Assembly (NCBI RefSeq): GCF_012276985.1
Contig: NZ_JAAXMM010000007.1
Location: forward strand, 62,001-126,000
Source: Agrobacterium sp. a22-2
Lineage (GTDB): Bacteria; Pseudomonadota; Alphaproteobacteria; Rhizobiales; Rhizobiaceae
Direction of reading: 5' to 3'
Length of the DNA stretch: 64,000 bases
The translations under genes and the position numbers were made by a program. Shown here piece by piece: positions 7,030 to 14,603 of this stretch (within the stretch, counting starts at the first letter, position 1; each line of letters begins with the position of its first letter). The notes below the pieces were generated by a model. It was given only the letters and a program-made list of their open reading frames with translations, ran no database searches and had not been told where the DNA came from.

Positions 7030-8568
7030 CTAACCGTCCGCAGCACCAAAACCGTTGCGACGCATGATCGGCCCCTCCTCCGTCAGCGCCGTATAGGCAA
7101 GCGTCTGGTCGAGATGGGCGGCGCGCAGCGACAGAAGACGCTCCGCATAGCGCAGCCTGACGGCGGCATAATCGACATTCTGCGCAACATTGCGCAATTC
7201 GCCCGGATCAGCCTGCAGATCGAAGAGCAGCGGCGGCAGGCCGGCGAAATGCACATATTTATACGCCTCGTCGCGCAGCACCGCCAGATTGCACTGGTTG
7301 GAGCGCAGGCCGAAATGCCGCTCCGCATCGCCGGTGACGACATCGCGGAAATCGAACTCCCAGAAGGCGCAGTCGCGCCAATCGTCCGGCGCGACCCCGT
7401 CCAGAAACGGCAGCAACGACCGACCGTCCTGATGATTTCCCGCCGCCACCCCCATGCGCTCACACAGCGTTGGCATCAGGTCTGCCGCTGAGGTGAAGGC
7501 CTCGACATGGCGACCTACCGCACCGGCGCTGACCGGATCGCGGATCACCAGCGGCAGATGATAGCTTGCATCGAAAAAGCCGCCCTTGCCGAGCGACCAA
7601 TGGTCTCCCATCATCTCGCCGTGATCGGAAGTGAAGACGATAATGGTGTTTTCCCATTCGCCGCGCTCCTTCAGCGCATCGATGATGCGTCCCAGCTGAT
7701 AGTCGACCTCGGCGATCATTCCGAAATAGACCGCCCTGATCGTATCGAAATCCTGCTCCCGCCAGTCGTCGACCCTGCCTACCGCGCCATGCACGAAACT
7801 CGATTTCATCTGCCGCGACAGATCGTAGGCAATATAGGGATGGACTGCTGCCTCGAGATCGCGGCTGGCGGCGCGCGCCATCGGCGGGCCATCCTCCGGC
7901 TGGAACATGGTGTTGAACGGCGCCGGCACGCAGAACGGCGGATGCGGGCGCAGGAACGAGAGATGGGCAAACCAGGAACGGCTCTGCTCGCCGTGCCAGC
8001 GCAGGAAGGCATCGGTGAGGAAGGCGGTCTGGGTCTCGTCGCGGCCATAGGCCGGCGGCAGGACATCGGCATCGGTCGCGCCTGCCGGGCCTGTCCGGTG
8101 AATATCACGGCTCAACGCCGTTGCATGGCCTTTGTTACGCAGCCAGCTCAACCATTGCCGCTCGTCCTCAAGCAGGATCTGCCCGACCGTGAAGCCCGGG
8201 AGCACGCCCTCATAGCTTTTCAAATGCGGATCGTTTTCATGCAACCGGCGCGGATCGGGCGATACGTCGGTATAGCCGAACAGGGTGGGATCATAGCCGG
8301 CCCTCCGCGCGGCAAGGGCGATGGTGTCGAACCGACCATCCAAGGGCGAACCGTTGCGGCAGACGCGGTGGTTCATCTGGTAGAGGCCGGTATAGATCGA
8401 GGCCCGGGCCGGCGAACAGGGGGCAGCACCGGCATAGTGACGCCGGAACACCAGGCCTTCTCCGGCCAGCCTGTCGACATTCGGCGTCCGCACCACGGGA
8501 TGACCGACGACCGACAAGCAGTCACCGCGCCACTGATCGGCAGTTATCAGCAAAATATTGGGAGGCAT
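7030..8568 (-). CDS. Sulfatase-superfamily hydrolase, phosphonate monoester hydrolase type
   Basis: From the ATG at 8568 the product has 512 residues, the length of rhizobial phosphonate monoester hydrolase. It begins MPPNILLITADQWRGD, with the first metal-binding Asp near residue 11. CSPARAS at about 51-57 is the motif whose Cys is converted to formylglycine. FTSDHGEMMGDH and the late KYVHFAGLPPLLFDL segment are typical of the phosphonate/phosphodiester branch of the superfamily. The enzyme should hydrolyse a phosphonate monoester, phosphodiester or sulfate ester. There is no signal peptide, so it is cytoplasmic. A TTG-started extension to 8715 is unlikely because it adds 49 non-conserved residues. 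It needs a formylglycine-generating enzyme, not seen in this window. Confidence 0.85.
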   Translation of the reverse strand: MPPNILLITADQWRGDCLSVVGHPVVRTPNVDRLAGEGLVFRRHYAGAAPCSPARASIYTGLYQMNHRVCRNGSPLDGRFDTIALAARRAGYDPTLFGYTDVSPDPRRLHENDPHLKSYEGVLPGFTVGQILLEDERQWLSWLRNKGHATALSRDIHRTGPAGATDADVLPPAYGRDETQTAFLTDAFLRWHGEQSRSWFAHLSFLRPHPPFCVPAPFNTMFQPEDGPPMARAASRDLEAAVHPYIAYDLSRQMKSSFVHGAVGRVDDWREQDFDTIRAVYFGMIAEVDYQLGRIIDALKERGEWENTIIVFTSDHGEMMGDHWSLGKGGFFDASYHLPLVIRDPVSAGAVGRHVEAFTSAADLMPTLCERMGVAAGNHQDGRSLLPFLDGVAPDDWRDCAFWEFDFRDVVTGDAERHFGLRSNQCNLAVLRDEAYKYVHFAGLPPLLFDLQADPGELRNVAQNVDYAAVRLRYAERLLSLRAAHLDQTLAYTALTEEGPIMRRNGFGAADG

Positions 8569-8951
8569 GTCACAGCGATCGGGTTGGGACAAATTTCGGA
8601 CGGGCACGCCCTCCGTCGCCCATGGGACAGGCGCGGCCAGCACTTGGATCAGATTGGTCCGGCATCGTGCCACTGGCAACAGAAAAGTGGCCGCCCTGAC
8701 CAGACCGAGCCTCAAAATGTCCGTCCGTCAACTTGATCAACTACGTCCAAGCTATGCGCGTGGGCATGTGACAAGGCGCTCTATGCCGCGAATTTGACCA
8801 CTCTTAGTAGGGTCGGACCGGAGATGCAGGGCATGTTCATTTTGCTTTTTACCAAGTCGCCTCCGAGACCGTGCTGAGCCATGCATAAATCGCACTGCTG
8901 CGTTGCAGCAACGGGACTGTTCATTTCAAGCGACGCCGATATATTTACAAA
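8569..8951. other. Noncoding stretch with a TGC-rich inverted repeat
   Basis: There is no gene in this interval between the sulfatase and the sRNA. It holds TGCTGC-GTT-GCAGCA (8896-8910), a perfect 6-bp inverted repeat about 40 bases upstream of the likely sRNA start. The motif resembles CTGC-N3-GCAG sites bound by PhaR-type regulators of polyhydroxyalkanoate metabolism, but that link rests on motif similarity alone. A possible minus-10 element for the sRNA, TATATT, lies at 8940-8945; its minus-35 is poor. Confidence 0.4.
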
Positions 8952-9076
8952 TATCGAAGCGGCGCACTCCTCCTCCCAGTGCCGTTAGATTGGATCGGCA
9001 ATACTCCTCCTCCCAATTGCCGATCAAGTTTAAGAGCCTGGCGCACCTCCTCCCGCGCCGGGCTCTTTCCATTTTT
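8952..9076 (+). ncRNA. Alpha-r14-type sRNA with three anti-Shine-Dalgarno loops
   Basis: Three successive hairpins each display CCTCCTCCC in the loop, the signature of the rhizobial alpha-r14 family (Rfam ar14; NfeR1 in Sinorhizobium). The first stem is around 8961-8983. The second is perfect: GATCGGCAAT (8993-9002) with ATTGCCGATC (9016-9025). The third has arms 9034-9044 and 9055-9065, is followed by TTTCCATTTTT, and acts as terminator. The exposed loops are complementary to ribosome-binding sites, so the RNA is expected to repress translation of several mRNAs, typically transporter genes, in trans. The 5' end is estimated from a TATATT at 8940-8945. It converges on the sensor kinase gene, whose stop codon overlaps the last bases of the terminator. 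Confidence 0.85.
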
Positions 9077-10475
9077 AGACCCCTCGTCCTTTTGCCTTGC
9101 GGCCCGGCTCATCGTTTGCTGGCTTTTGAACGAAGAGCGGCAGGCGGACGGTCACGCGCGCTCCAGCGAGCGGGCCATTGCCGATCTGCACCGATCCTTG
9201 ATGGGCAATCAGCAATGCGCGCACGATCGCCAGCCCCAGGCCGGCGCCGCCGGTGCGGCGATTGCGCGACTGTTCCAGTCGGCTGAAGGGCTCCATCATG
9301 ATGTCACGCTGATCCTCAGCGATCCCCGGCCCTTCATCATCCACGACTAGCACGATGAAGCCATCCCGTATCATTAGGCGGAGATGGGCCGCATGGCCGT
9401 ATTTCAAGGCATTGTCGGTGATGTTGGCGACGATCCGCCGCAAGGCCAGTCGATCGCCGAGAACGGTGGCATCCCGGCAGTCGTCATCGGCCACGAGATC
9501 GATGCGCGCGCCCTGCGCCTTGCGGTCCTCCACTTCGGCGACCACCAGCGGCCAGAACTCGACCAGCTCCTCGGACAATTCACCGGCACCGGCGCGGCTC
9601 GACAGGAGCGCATCGTCGAGCAGACTAATCATGTCGGCGATATCGGCCTCTGCCTTTTGACGTTCGGCATCGTCCTCGATCCCGTCGATGCGCAGCCGCA
9701 AGCGGGTGGCGAAGGTTCTGACATCATGGGAAATGCCGCCAATCAGCGCCATGCGCGCCTTCAGCACCACGGTCAGACGTTCCTGCAGGCGGTTGAAGGC
9801 CAGAATCACCGCGCGAATCTCCGGGGCACCGTTGAGGGCCTTGGGCAAGGGAATGGGATCGGACGAAAAATCGACATTGTCGACGGCCGCGGCCAATTGG
9901 CTGAGAGGCCGCGTTTCACGCTGCATGACCAGAATGGCGATGAAGGCCACAACGGTTCCGAACAGGCCGGCGCCAAAGCCGATCGGAAAACCGAATCGCG
10001 TGAAGATGAACGGATTGGGCGCCTTGAGGATCAAGGTGTCGCCAGTTCGCAGGCCGATGCGGAATTCGTAGCCCGGTGCATGGTTGGAGGAAAAGCGCGA
10101 CAATCGGCTGGCAAAGCCCTCAAGGGGGATCGTGGTCACGGCAATCGAGCGGTCGCCCAGCGCCGTCTGATACTGAGCGGCAACCTCAGGGGCGGCCGGT
10201 GCACCGGCGGCACCTTTCAAGGTGCTGTCGCCAAGCGCCACCGCCAGTTCGAACCGGTCGGAGGCAAGAGCGGCCGTCAGCAAGCCGGCGTCCCGGGCCG
10301 GCATCGTCTCGAACAGCTCGACGATCGCCGCAACCCGAAGCGGCGCCGGCCGCAACTCCAGGAACTGATCGGCATGGGAGCGCAGATAGAGCGAGAACGC
10401 GGCAATCCAAACCGCCGCCAGAGCCACGCAGACAAGCAGCGTGATCCGCGTGGCCAGGGTCAGACGCAGCATCAT
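9075..10475 (-). CDS. Sensor histidine kinase (EnvZ-like)
   Basis: The 466-residue protein has an N-terminal membrane helix (about residues 8-30), a periplasmic domain of roughly 130 residues, a second helix (about 160-184) and a HAMP linker. The phosphoacceptor is His250 in GGISHDVRTFATRLRLR. An ATPase domain follows with DNALKYG (N box), VVDDEGPGI (G1) and GGAGLGLAIV (G2). It should sense a periplasmic or membrane signal and phosphorylate the adjacent OmpR-type regulator, whose stop overlaps this start in ATGA. The usual Pro after the His-Asp pair is replaced (HDVRT rather than HDLRTP), which may be worth noting. Its 3' end abuts the sRNA terminator, whose stem could also end this transcript. 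Confidence 0.9.
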   Translation of the reverse strand: MMLRLTLATRITLLVCVALAAVWIAAFSLYLRSHADQFLELRPAPLRVAAIVELFETMPARDAGLLTAALASDRFELAVALGDSTLKGAAGAPAAPEVAAQYQTALGDRSIAVTTIPLEGFASRLSRFSSNHAPGYEFRIGLRTGDTLILKAPNPFIFTRFGFPIGFGAGLFGTVVAFIAILVMQRETRPLSQLAAAVDNVDFSSDPIPLPKALNGAPEIRAVILAFNRLQERLTVVLKARMALIGGISHDVRTFATRLRLRIDGIEDDAERQKAEADIADMISLLDDALLSSRAGAGELSEELVEFWPLVVAEVEDRKAQGARIDLVADDDCRDATVLGDRLALRRIVANITDNALKYGHAAHLRLMIRDGFIVLVVDDEGPGIAEDQRDIMMEPFSRLEQSRNRRTGGAGLGLAIVRALLIAHQGSVQIGNGPLAGARVTVRLPLFVQKPANDEPGRKAKGRGV

Positions 10476-11197
10476 TGAACCTGCCGCACCGGGGCAGTGA
10501 AGAGATAGCCGCCGTTTCGCACGGTGGTGATCATTTGGGCCGAGGGATTGGCCGCTTCCAGCTTCTTTCGCAGCCGCGATATCAGCATGTCGACGGTGCG
10601 ATCATAGGGATCGGCAGAGCGACCACGGGTCCAGTCGAGGATCTGATCGCGGCTCAAGACCCGGCGCGGCCGCTGTACGAAGCAGGCCAGCAAATCGAAT
10701 TCTGCACTGGTCAAGGCAATCGTCGCACCTTCCGGCTCCAGACGCTCGAGGCTACGGGCGTCGATATCGATGAGGAACTGATCGAAGGCAAAGCGGCGGC
10801 GGGTATCCTGCGCCAGGTTGCGGCCCTTGGAGCGCCGCAGCACGGCCCGAACGCGCGCCAGAAGTTCGCGTGATCCGAAGGGTTTGGCCAGATAGTCGTC
10901 GGCGCCCATTTCAAGGCCGACGACCCGATCGATCTCGTCGCTTTTCGCCGTCAGCATGAGGATCGGGATGTCGTCGGTGCGCCGCAGCCGCCGGCAGATC
11001 GACAGACCGTCTTCGCCCGGCAGCATCAGATCGAGAATGATGATGTCGGGCCGCAGCCGCTGCAGCGCTCCATCCATTGACGGGCCATCCATCGCCACTT
11101 CGACGATGAAGCCTTCACGACGCATGAAATCGCCGACGAGCCGGCTGATCTCCGGATCGTCCTCAACCACCAGAACTGTTTCCCCAATTGCGGCCAT
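10472..11197 (-). CDS. OmpR/PhoB-family response regulator
   Basis: The protein (241 residues from the ATG at 11197) has a receiver domain with the acidic pair in VVEDDPEIS, phosphoacceptor Asp56 in IIILDLMLPG, Thr83 and Lys105 (YLAKPFGS). A winged-helix DNA-binding domain follows, with LTSAEFDLLACFV and the recognition region RTVDMLISRLRKKLE ending in TVRNGGYLFT. It is the partner of the overlapping kinase gene and acts as a transcription factor. A TTG at 11215 would add six residues, but homologues start close to the beta strand ETVLVVEDD. Target genes are not evident; the divergent membrane-oxygenase gene is the nearest candidate. Confidence 0.92.
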   Translation of the reverse strand: MAAIGETVLVVEDDPEISRLVGDFMRREGFIVEVAMDGPSMDGALQRLRPDIIILDLMLPGEDGLSICRRLRRTDDIPILMLTAKSDEIDRVVGLEMGADDYLAKPFGSRELLARVRAVLRRSKGRNLAQDTRRRFAFDQFLIDIDARSLERLEPEGATIALTSAEFDLLACFVQRPRRVLSRDQILDWTRGRSADPYDRTVDMLISRLRKKLEAANPSAQMITTVRNGGYLFTAPVRQVQ

Positions 11198-11384
11198 TTT
11201 CAGAGTTTTGACCAAACCGCGGCGCGGCGCAAGTCATTCGGGCCAGTTATTACAATCGGTTACATGGCAACCACGTTTCGACGAAAACCGTCTTTGCTGG
11301 GCGATACGATCGACACGCCGGCGCGTGATCGTCAAAGGATCGCCGGTGCTCCCTATGTCCCGGTGTTGCAGGAGGTATAGGTAA

Positions 11385-12293
11385 ATGTACGCTGATCTTG
11401 CCGGAATGCTGGGCACGGAGACGAAGCTGATGCTGCCGGCCATCGCGTTGGGCTTCATGCTGCTCGAATATCTGCTGAGTCGGCTTGCCCATCACGACGA
11501 CGAGACGCACGATCTGGCCGAAACGGCCGCCACCCTGGGGATTGCCGCGGGACGCGCAGTTTTCAAGGCACTGGACGCAGCCATCATCTCCGTGCCCTTC
11601 GTCTATGCTTATTCGCATCGGCTGTTCGACTTTTCGGCACGGTCGGCGCCTGCGCTCATTGCGCTCTTTCTGGCGGTGGAATTCGCCTACTATTGGCACC
11701 ACCGGGCTTCGCATCGGATCCGCTGGCTGTGGGCGACCCATTCCGTCCATCATTCCCCGACAAAGCTCAATCTGACCTCCGGCGTCAGGCTTGGCTGGAC
11801 GAGTGCGATCTCGGGTCATTTTGTCTTCTATCTGCCGCTCGCCTATATCGGCTTTCACCCTTTCGCCATCGTCTCGATGCTGGGGCTCAATCTCTTCTAC
11901 CAATTCTTCGTCCATACGGAATTTTCGCCACGGCTCGGACCGCTCGAATGGGTGCTGAACACGCCGACCCATCATCGAGTGCATCATGCCTCAAACGCCT
12001 CCTGCCTCGACCGGAACTATGGCGGCGTGCTGATCCTGTTCGACCGGCTGTTCGGAACATTCGCCACGGCACCCGCCAACGAGCCCCTGCGCTACGGGTT
12101 GGTCGGCGGCGAACGGCTTGTCAATCCGCTGAAGATCGTGTCGCGGGAATGGATCGCCATGGCGCGGGACGTCATGCGGGCCGAAACGCTGAGGGAGAAA
12201 GCGCGCATCCTCTATTCTCCGCCGGGTGCGACCAGGCCGGTGGCTCGGGCCAAACCGCAGCGCGACGGTGCAGACGGCCAATCCCGACACTGA
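11385..12293 (+). CDS. Sterol desaturase / fatty acid hydroxylase superfamily membrane protein
   Basis: The 302-residue integral membrane protein carries the histidine clusters that bind the di-iron centre in this superfamily: HHRASH, HSVHH and HHRVHH. Hydrophobic helices surround them. Members hydroxylate or desaturate lipids such as sterols, carotenoids or fatty acyl chains using O2; the substrate here is unknown. The ATG at 11385 has a strong ribosome site, AGGAGGT, at 11370-11376. The C-terminal 30 residues are polar and basic, and lie on the cytoplasmic side if the usual topology holds. It diverges from the two-component genes across 187 bases, so co-regulation is possible but unproven. 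Confidence 0.87.
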   Translation: MYADLAGMLGTETKLMLPAIALGFMLLEYLLSRLAHHDDETHDLAETAATLGIAAGRAVFKALDAAIISVPFVYAYSHRLFDFSARSAPALIALFLAVEFAYYWHHRASHRIRWLWATHSVHHSPTKLNLTSGVRLGWTSAISGHFVFYLPLAYIGFHPFAIVSMLGLNLFYQFFVHTEFSPRLGPLEWVLNTPTHHRVHHASNASCLDRNYGGVLILFDRLFGTFATAPANEPLRYGLVGGERLVNPLKIVSREWIAMARDVMRAETLREKARILYSPPGATRPVARAKPQRDGADGQSRH

Positions 12294-12443
12294 TCCTCGA
12301 CCGGGGCGCCGGGCATCGCATCGGGCCTTTTCCCGAGCCGCCATTCATGGCAGAGATCATCCGCCCTTGCCGACGCGGCCTTGTCCATCAGGGGCGTGCG
12401 GCAGGGCGGGCCAACGATGGCGGCCGTCTGAAACAGGATTGAA

Positions 12444-12950
12444 ATGCCAATGTCCGAACGTGTGATGATCCGCAATGCGCAGGCCAGCGATGTCGGCTTG
12501 CTGCACCAGTGCCTGGTTGCGCTCGCCAAAGACACCGGATCGGCCCTGCAGCTGCGCAGCACGCCGGACGACCTGCTGATGCACGGTTTCAGGGACAATC
12601 CGGCCTTCGAAGCGCTGATCGCGGAAATTTCCGGACAATTTGCCGGCATGTGCATCACCTTTCAGAGCTTTTCCACCTGGCGCGGCGAGATCGGCATCTA
12701 TGTCCAGGATCTTTATGTCGAAAAGGCTTTCCGTGGGCAGAGGACCGGCGAAGCCCTTCTCAGGGCGGCCGCCGCCCGCGGCTCTTCCAGGGGTGCGACG
12801 CATATGCGCCTGTCGGTCGATGTCGCAAACAGCGGCGCCCAGGCCTTCTACAACCGGCTGGGCCTCGCCCAGTGCCTGGATGAACAGATCCACATGATCA
12901 GCGGCAGCGCTTTCCACGCATTCGCCGATACCCTACAGAAGCGTTCCTGA
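12444..12950 (+). CDS. GNAT-family N-acetyltransferase
   Basis: The 168-residue protein has the GNAT fold pattern. An N-terminal RNAQASDVGLLHQCLVAL helix region is followed by the central strand IGIYVQDLYVEKAFRGQRTGEALL, whose R-G-Q-R-T-G is the acetyl-CoA pyrophosphate loop (Q/RxxGxG/A). The C-terminal ANSGAQAFYNRLGL is motif B. The acceptor substrate cannot be assigned. ATGs at 12444 and 12450 are both possible starts. It follows the desaturase-like gene by 150 bases on the same strand but is probably transcribed with its own signals. Confidence 0.87.
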   Translation: MPMSERVMIRNAQASDVGLLHQCLVALAKDTGSALQLRSTPDDLLMHGFRDNPAFEALIAEISGQFAGMCITFQSFSTWRGEIGIYVQDLYVEKAFRGQRTGEALLRAAAARGSSRGATHMRLSVDVANSGAQAFYNRLGLAQCLDEQIHMISGSAFHAFADTLQKRS

Positions 12951-12995
12951 AAGGCGGCTGCCCCCGCCGGCAAATTGGTCATGCCCGGCCGAATT

Positions 12996-13023
12996 CTTGA
13001 GGCCACTGTCGATTTGGCTATAT
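12996..13023 (+). promoter_or_regulatory. Promoter of the phosphomannomutase gene
   Basis: CTTGAG (12996-13001), a 16-base spacer and CTATAT (13018-13023) match the alphaproteobacterial sigma-70 consensus well. The predicted start lies about 40 bases before the ATG of the downstream gene. Confidence 0.62.
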
Positions 13024-13072
13024 AAGTCTCCGCAAGCCCGAGTTTTCAATCGCTTCAAGGAGAAACGCGACC

Positions 13073-14500
13073 ATGGCACCCAAGTTCGGAACGAGCGGTT
13101 TGCGTGGATTGTCCACGGAACTGGTGGGCAGCGTCTCCGCCCTCTATGCAACGGCCTTCGCCCATGTTCTGCTGTCGAAAGGGATGGCAAAGCCTGGAAG
13201 CCCGGTTCTGGTCGGCCGGGATTTTCGCCCGTCCAGCCCGGAGATTTCGGCCACCGCGATGGCCGCTTTGCGCCGGGCCGGGCTTGAACCCATCGATTGC
13301 GGCGAGTTGCCGACACCGGCGCTTGCCCTTTACGGCATGAAGCTCCAGGCCGGGTCGCTGATGATTACCGGCTCGCATATTCCAGCCGACCGCAACGGCA
13401 TCAAGTTCTATCGGCCCGACGGGGAAATCGACAAGGATGACGAGACCGCGATCACCGGCAAGGCCGGAGAGCTTGCTGGTGACCCCTCAGCCAATCTGGT
13501 GGAGGTCGGCAGCGGCCCGGACCACGCTGAGCGCGCGGCGCAGCTGTTCATGGAGCGCAACCAGCAGATCCTGCCGGCCGGCAGCCTCACGGGCCTCAAG
13601 ATCGGCGTCTACCAGCACAGCAGCGTGGCGCGCGACATGATGGTGACGCTGCTTGAGGGCTATGGCGCCGATGTGGTGCCGCTCGGCCGTTCCGACATCT
13701 TCATACCGGTCGATACCGAAGCCGTCTCCGAGGAGACATTGCAGAAGCTTGCAGCCTGGTCGGCCGAACACCGACTGGATGCCATCGTCTCGACCGATGG
13801 CGATGCCGACCGGCCGCTGGTGGCGGACGAGCATGGGGCACCCTTGCGCGGCGACCTGCTCGGCCTCATTACCGCACGCTTCCTGAAGGCCGGAGTTCTG
13901 GTGACGCCTGTTACCTCCAATTCCGGGATCGAGGTGGCCTGCGGCGGCATTGTGAAGCGGACACGGGTCGGCTCTCCCTATGTGATCGCCGCGATGAACG
14001 AAGCGCTTGTCCAGGGCAAAACCGGCGTGATGGGCTTCGAGGCCAATGGCGGGTTGATGCTCGGCTCGGACTTTACGGTCGAGGGCCGAACACTTTCCGC
14101 GCTGCCAACCCGCGACTGCATCCTGCCGCTGCTGGCGACGCTTTATGCTTCCGCCAGCGCCAAGGCGCCGCTGTCAGGGGTTGCCGCGGGCTTTTCCCTG
14201 CCGATCGCGCTCAGCGACCGGATCGAGAACTATCCGCTGGACAAGAGCGGCGCGCTGATGGCCTTCCTGAGGGCGATACCTGCCAACCTCGCCACCTTCC
14301 TGGCGCCGATCGGCACTGTCAAGTCGACCACCGATATCGACGGCCTGCGCGTCACGCTCGACGACGACAGCGTCATCCATTTCCGTCCCTCTGGCAATGC
14401 GCCGGAGATGCGCTGCTATGTCGAGGCCAGCTCTTCCGAGGCCGCCGATACCCTGATGGGCAAGGGACTGGCGCTGCTGGACGGCTGGCAGCCGGCCTGA
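13073..14500 (+). CDS. Phosphomannomutase / phosphoglucomutase
   Basis: The 475-residue alpha-D-phosphohexomutase has all four signature loops. Ser101 in MITGSHIPADRNGIKFY is the phosphoserine, DGDADRPL binds the metal, GFEANGG contacts the sugar and RPSGNAPEMRCYVEA binds the phosphate. The enzyme interconverts mannose-6-phosphate and mannose-1-phosphate, or the glucose equivalents, feeding GDP-mannose and surface polysaccharide synthesis. Proteins of this length in rhizobia are annotated noeK or manB; the sequence alone does not say which sugar is preferred. Its own promoter lies immediately upstream, with AAGGAGA a few bases before the ATG. A shared terminator separates it from the convergent rpsA gene. 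Confidence 0.9.
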   Translation: MAPKFGTSGLRGLSTELVGSVSALYATAFAHVLLSKGMAKPGSPVLVGRDFRPSSPEISATAMAALRRAGLEPIDCGELPTPALALYGMKLQAGSLMITGSHIPADRNGIKFYRPDGEIDKDDETAITGKAGELAGDPSANLVEVGSGPDHAERAAQLFMERNQQILPAGSLTGLKIGVYQHSSVARDMMVTLLEGYGADVVPLGRSDIFIPVDTEAVSEETLQKLAAWSAEHRLDAIVSTDGDADRPLVADEHGAPLRGDLLGLITARFLKAGVLVTPVTSNSGIEVACGGIVKRTRVGSPYVIAAMNEALVQGKTGVMGFEANGGLMLGSDFTVEGRTLSALPTRDCILPLLATLYASASAKAPLSGVAAGFSLPIALSDRIENYPLDKSGALMAFLRAIPANLATFLAPIGTVKSTTDIDGLRVTLDDDSVIHFRPSGNAPEMRCYVEASSSEAADTLMGKGLALLDGWQPA

Positions 14501-14546
14501 TCACAGTCACATCCTCTTCGACCGGAACAAGCACTCCTGAAACGAA

Positions 14547-14579
14547 AGAACCCGCCGGACGATCTGTCCGGCGGGTTCT
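14547..14579 (-). terminator. Bidirectional terminator between phosphomannomutase and rpsA
   Basis: A perfect 14-bp stem pairs 14547-14560 with 14566-14579 around the loop GATCT. On the minus strand it is followed by TTTCGTTTC, making it a good intrinsic terminator for rpsA. On the plus strand the T run is poor. Confidence 0.82.
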
Positions 14580-14603
14580 CCATTCATGCCTTGCAGCGGT
14601 GAC

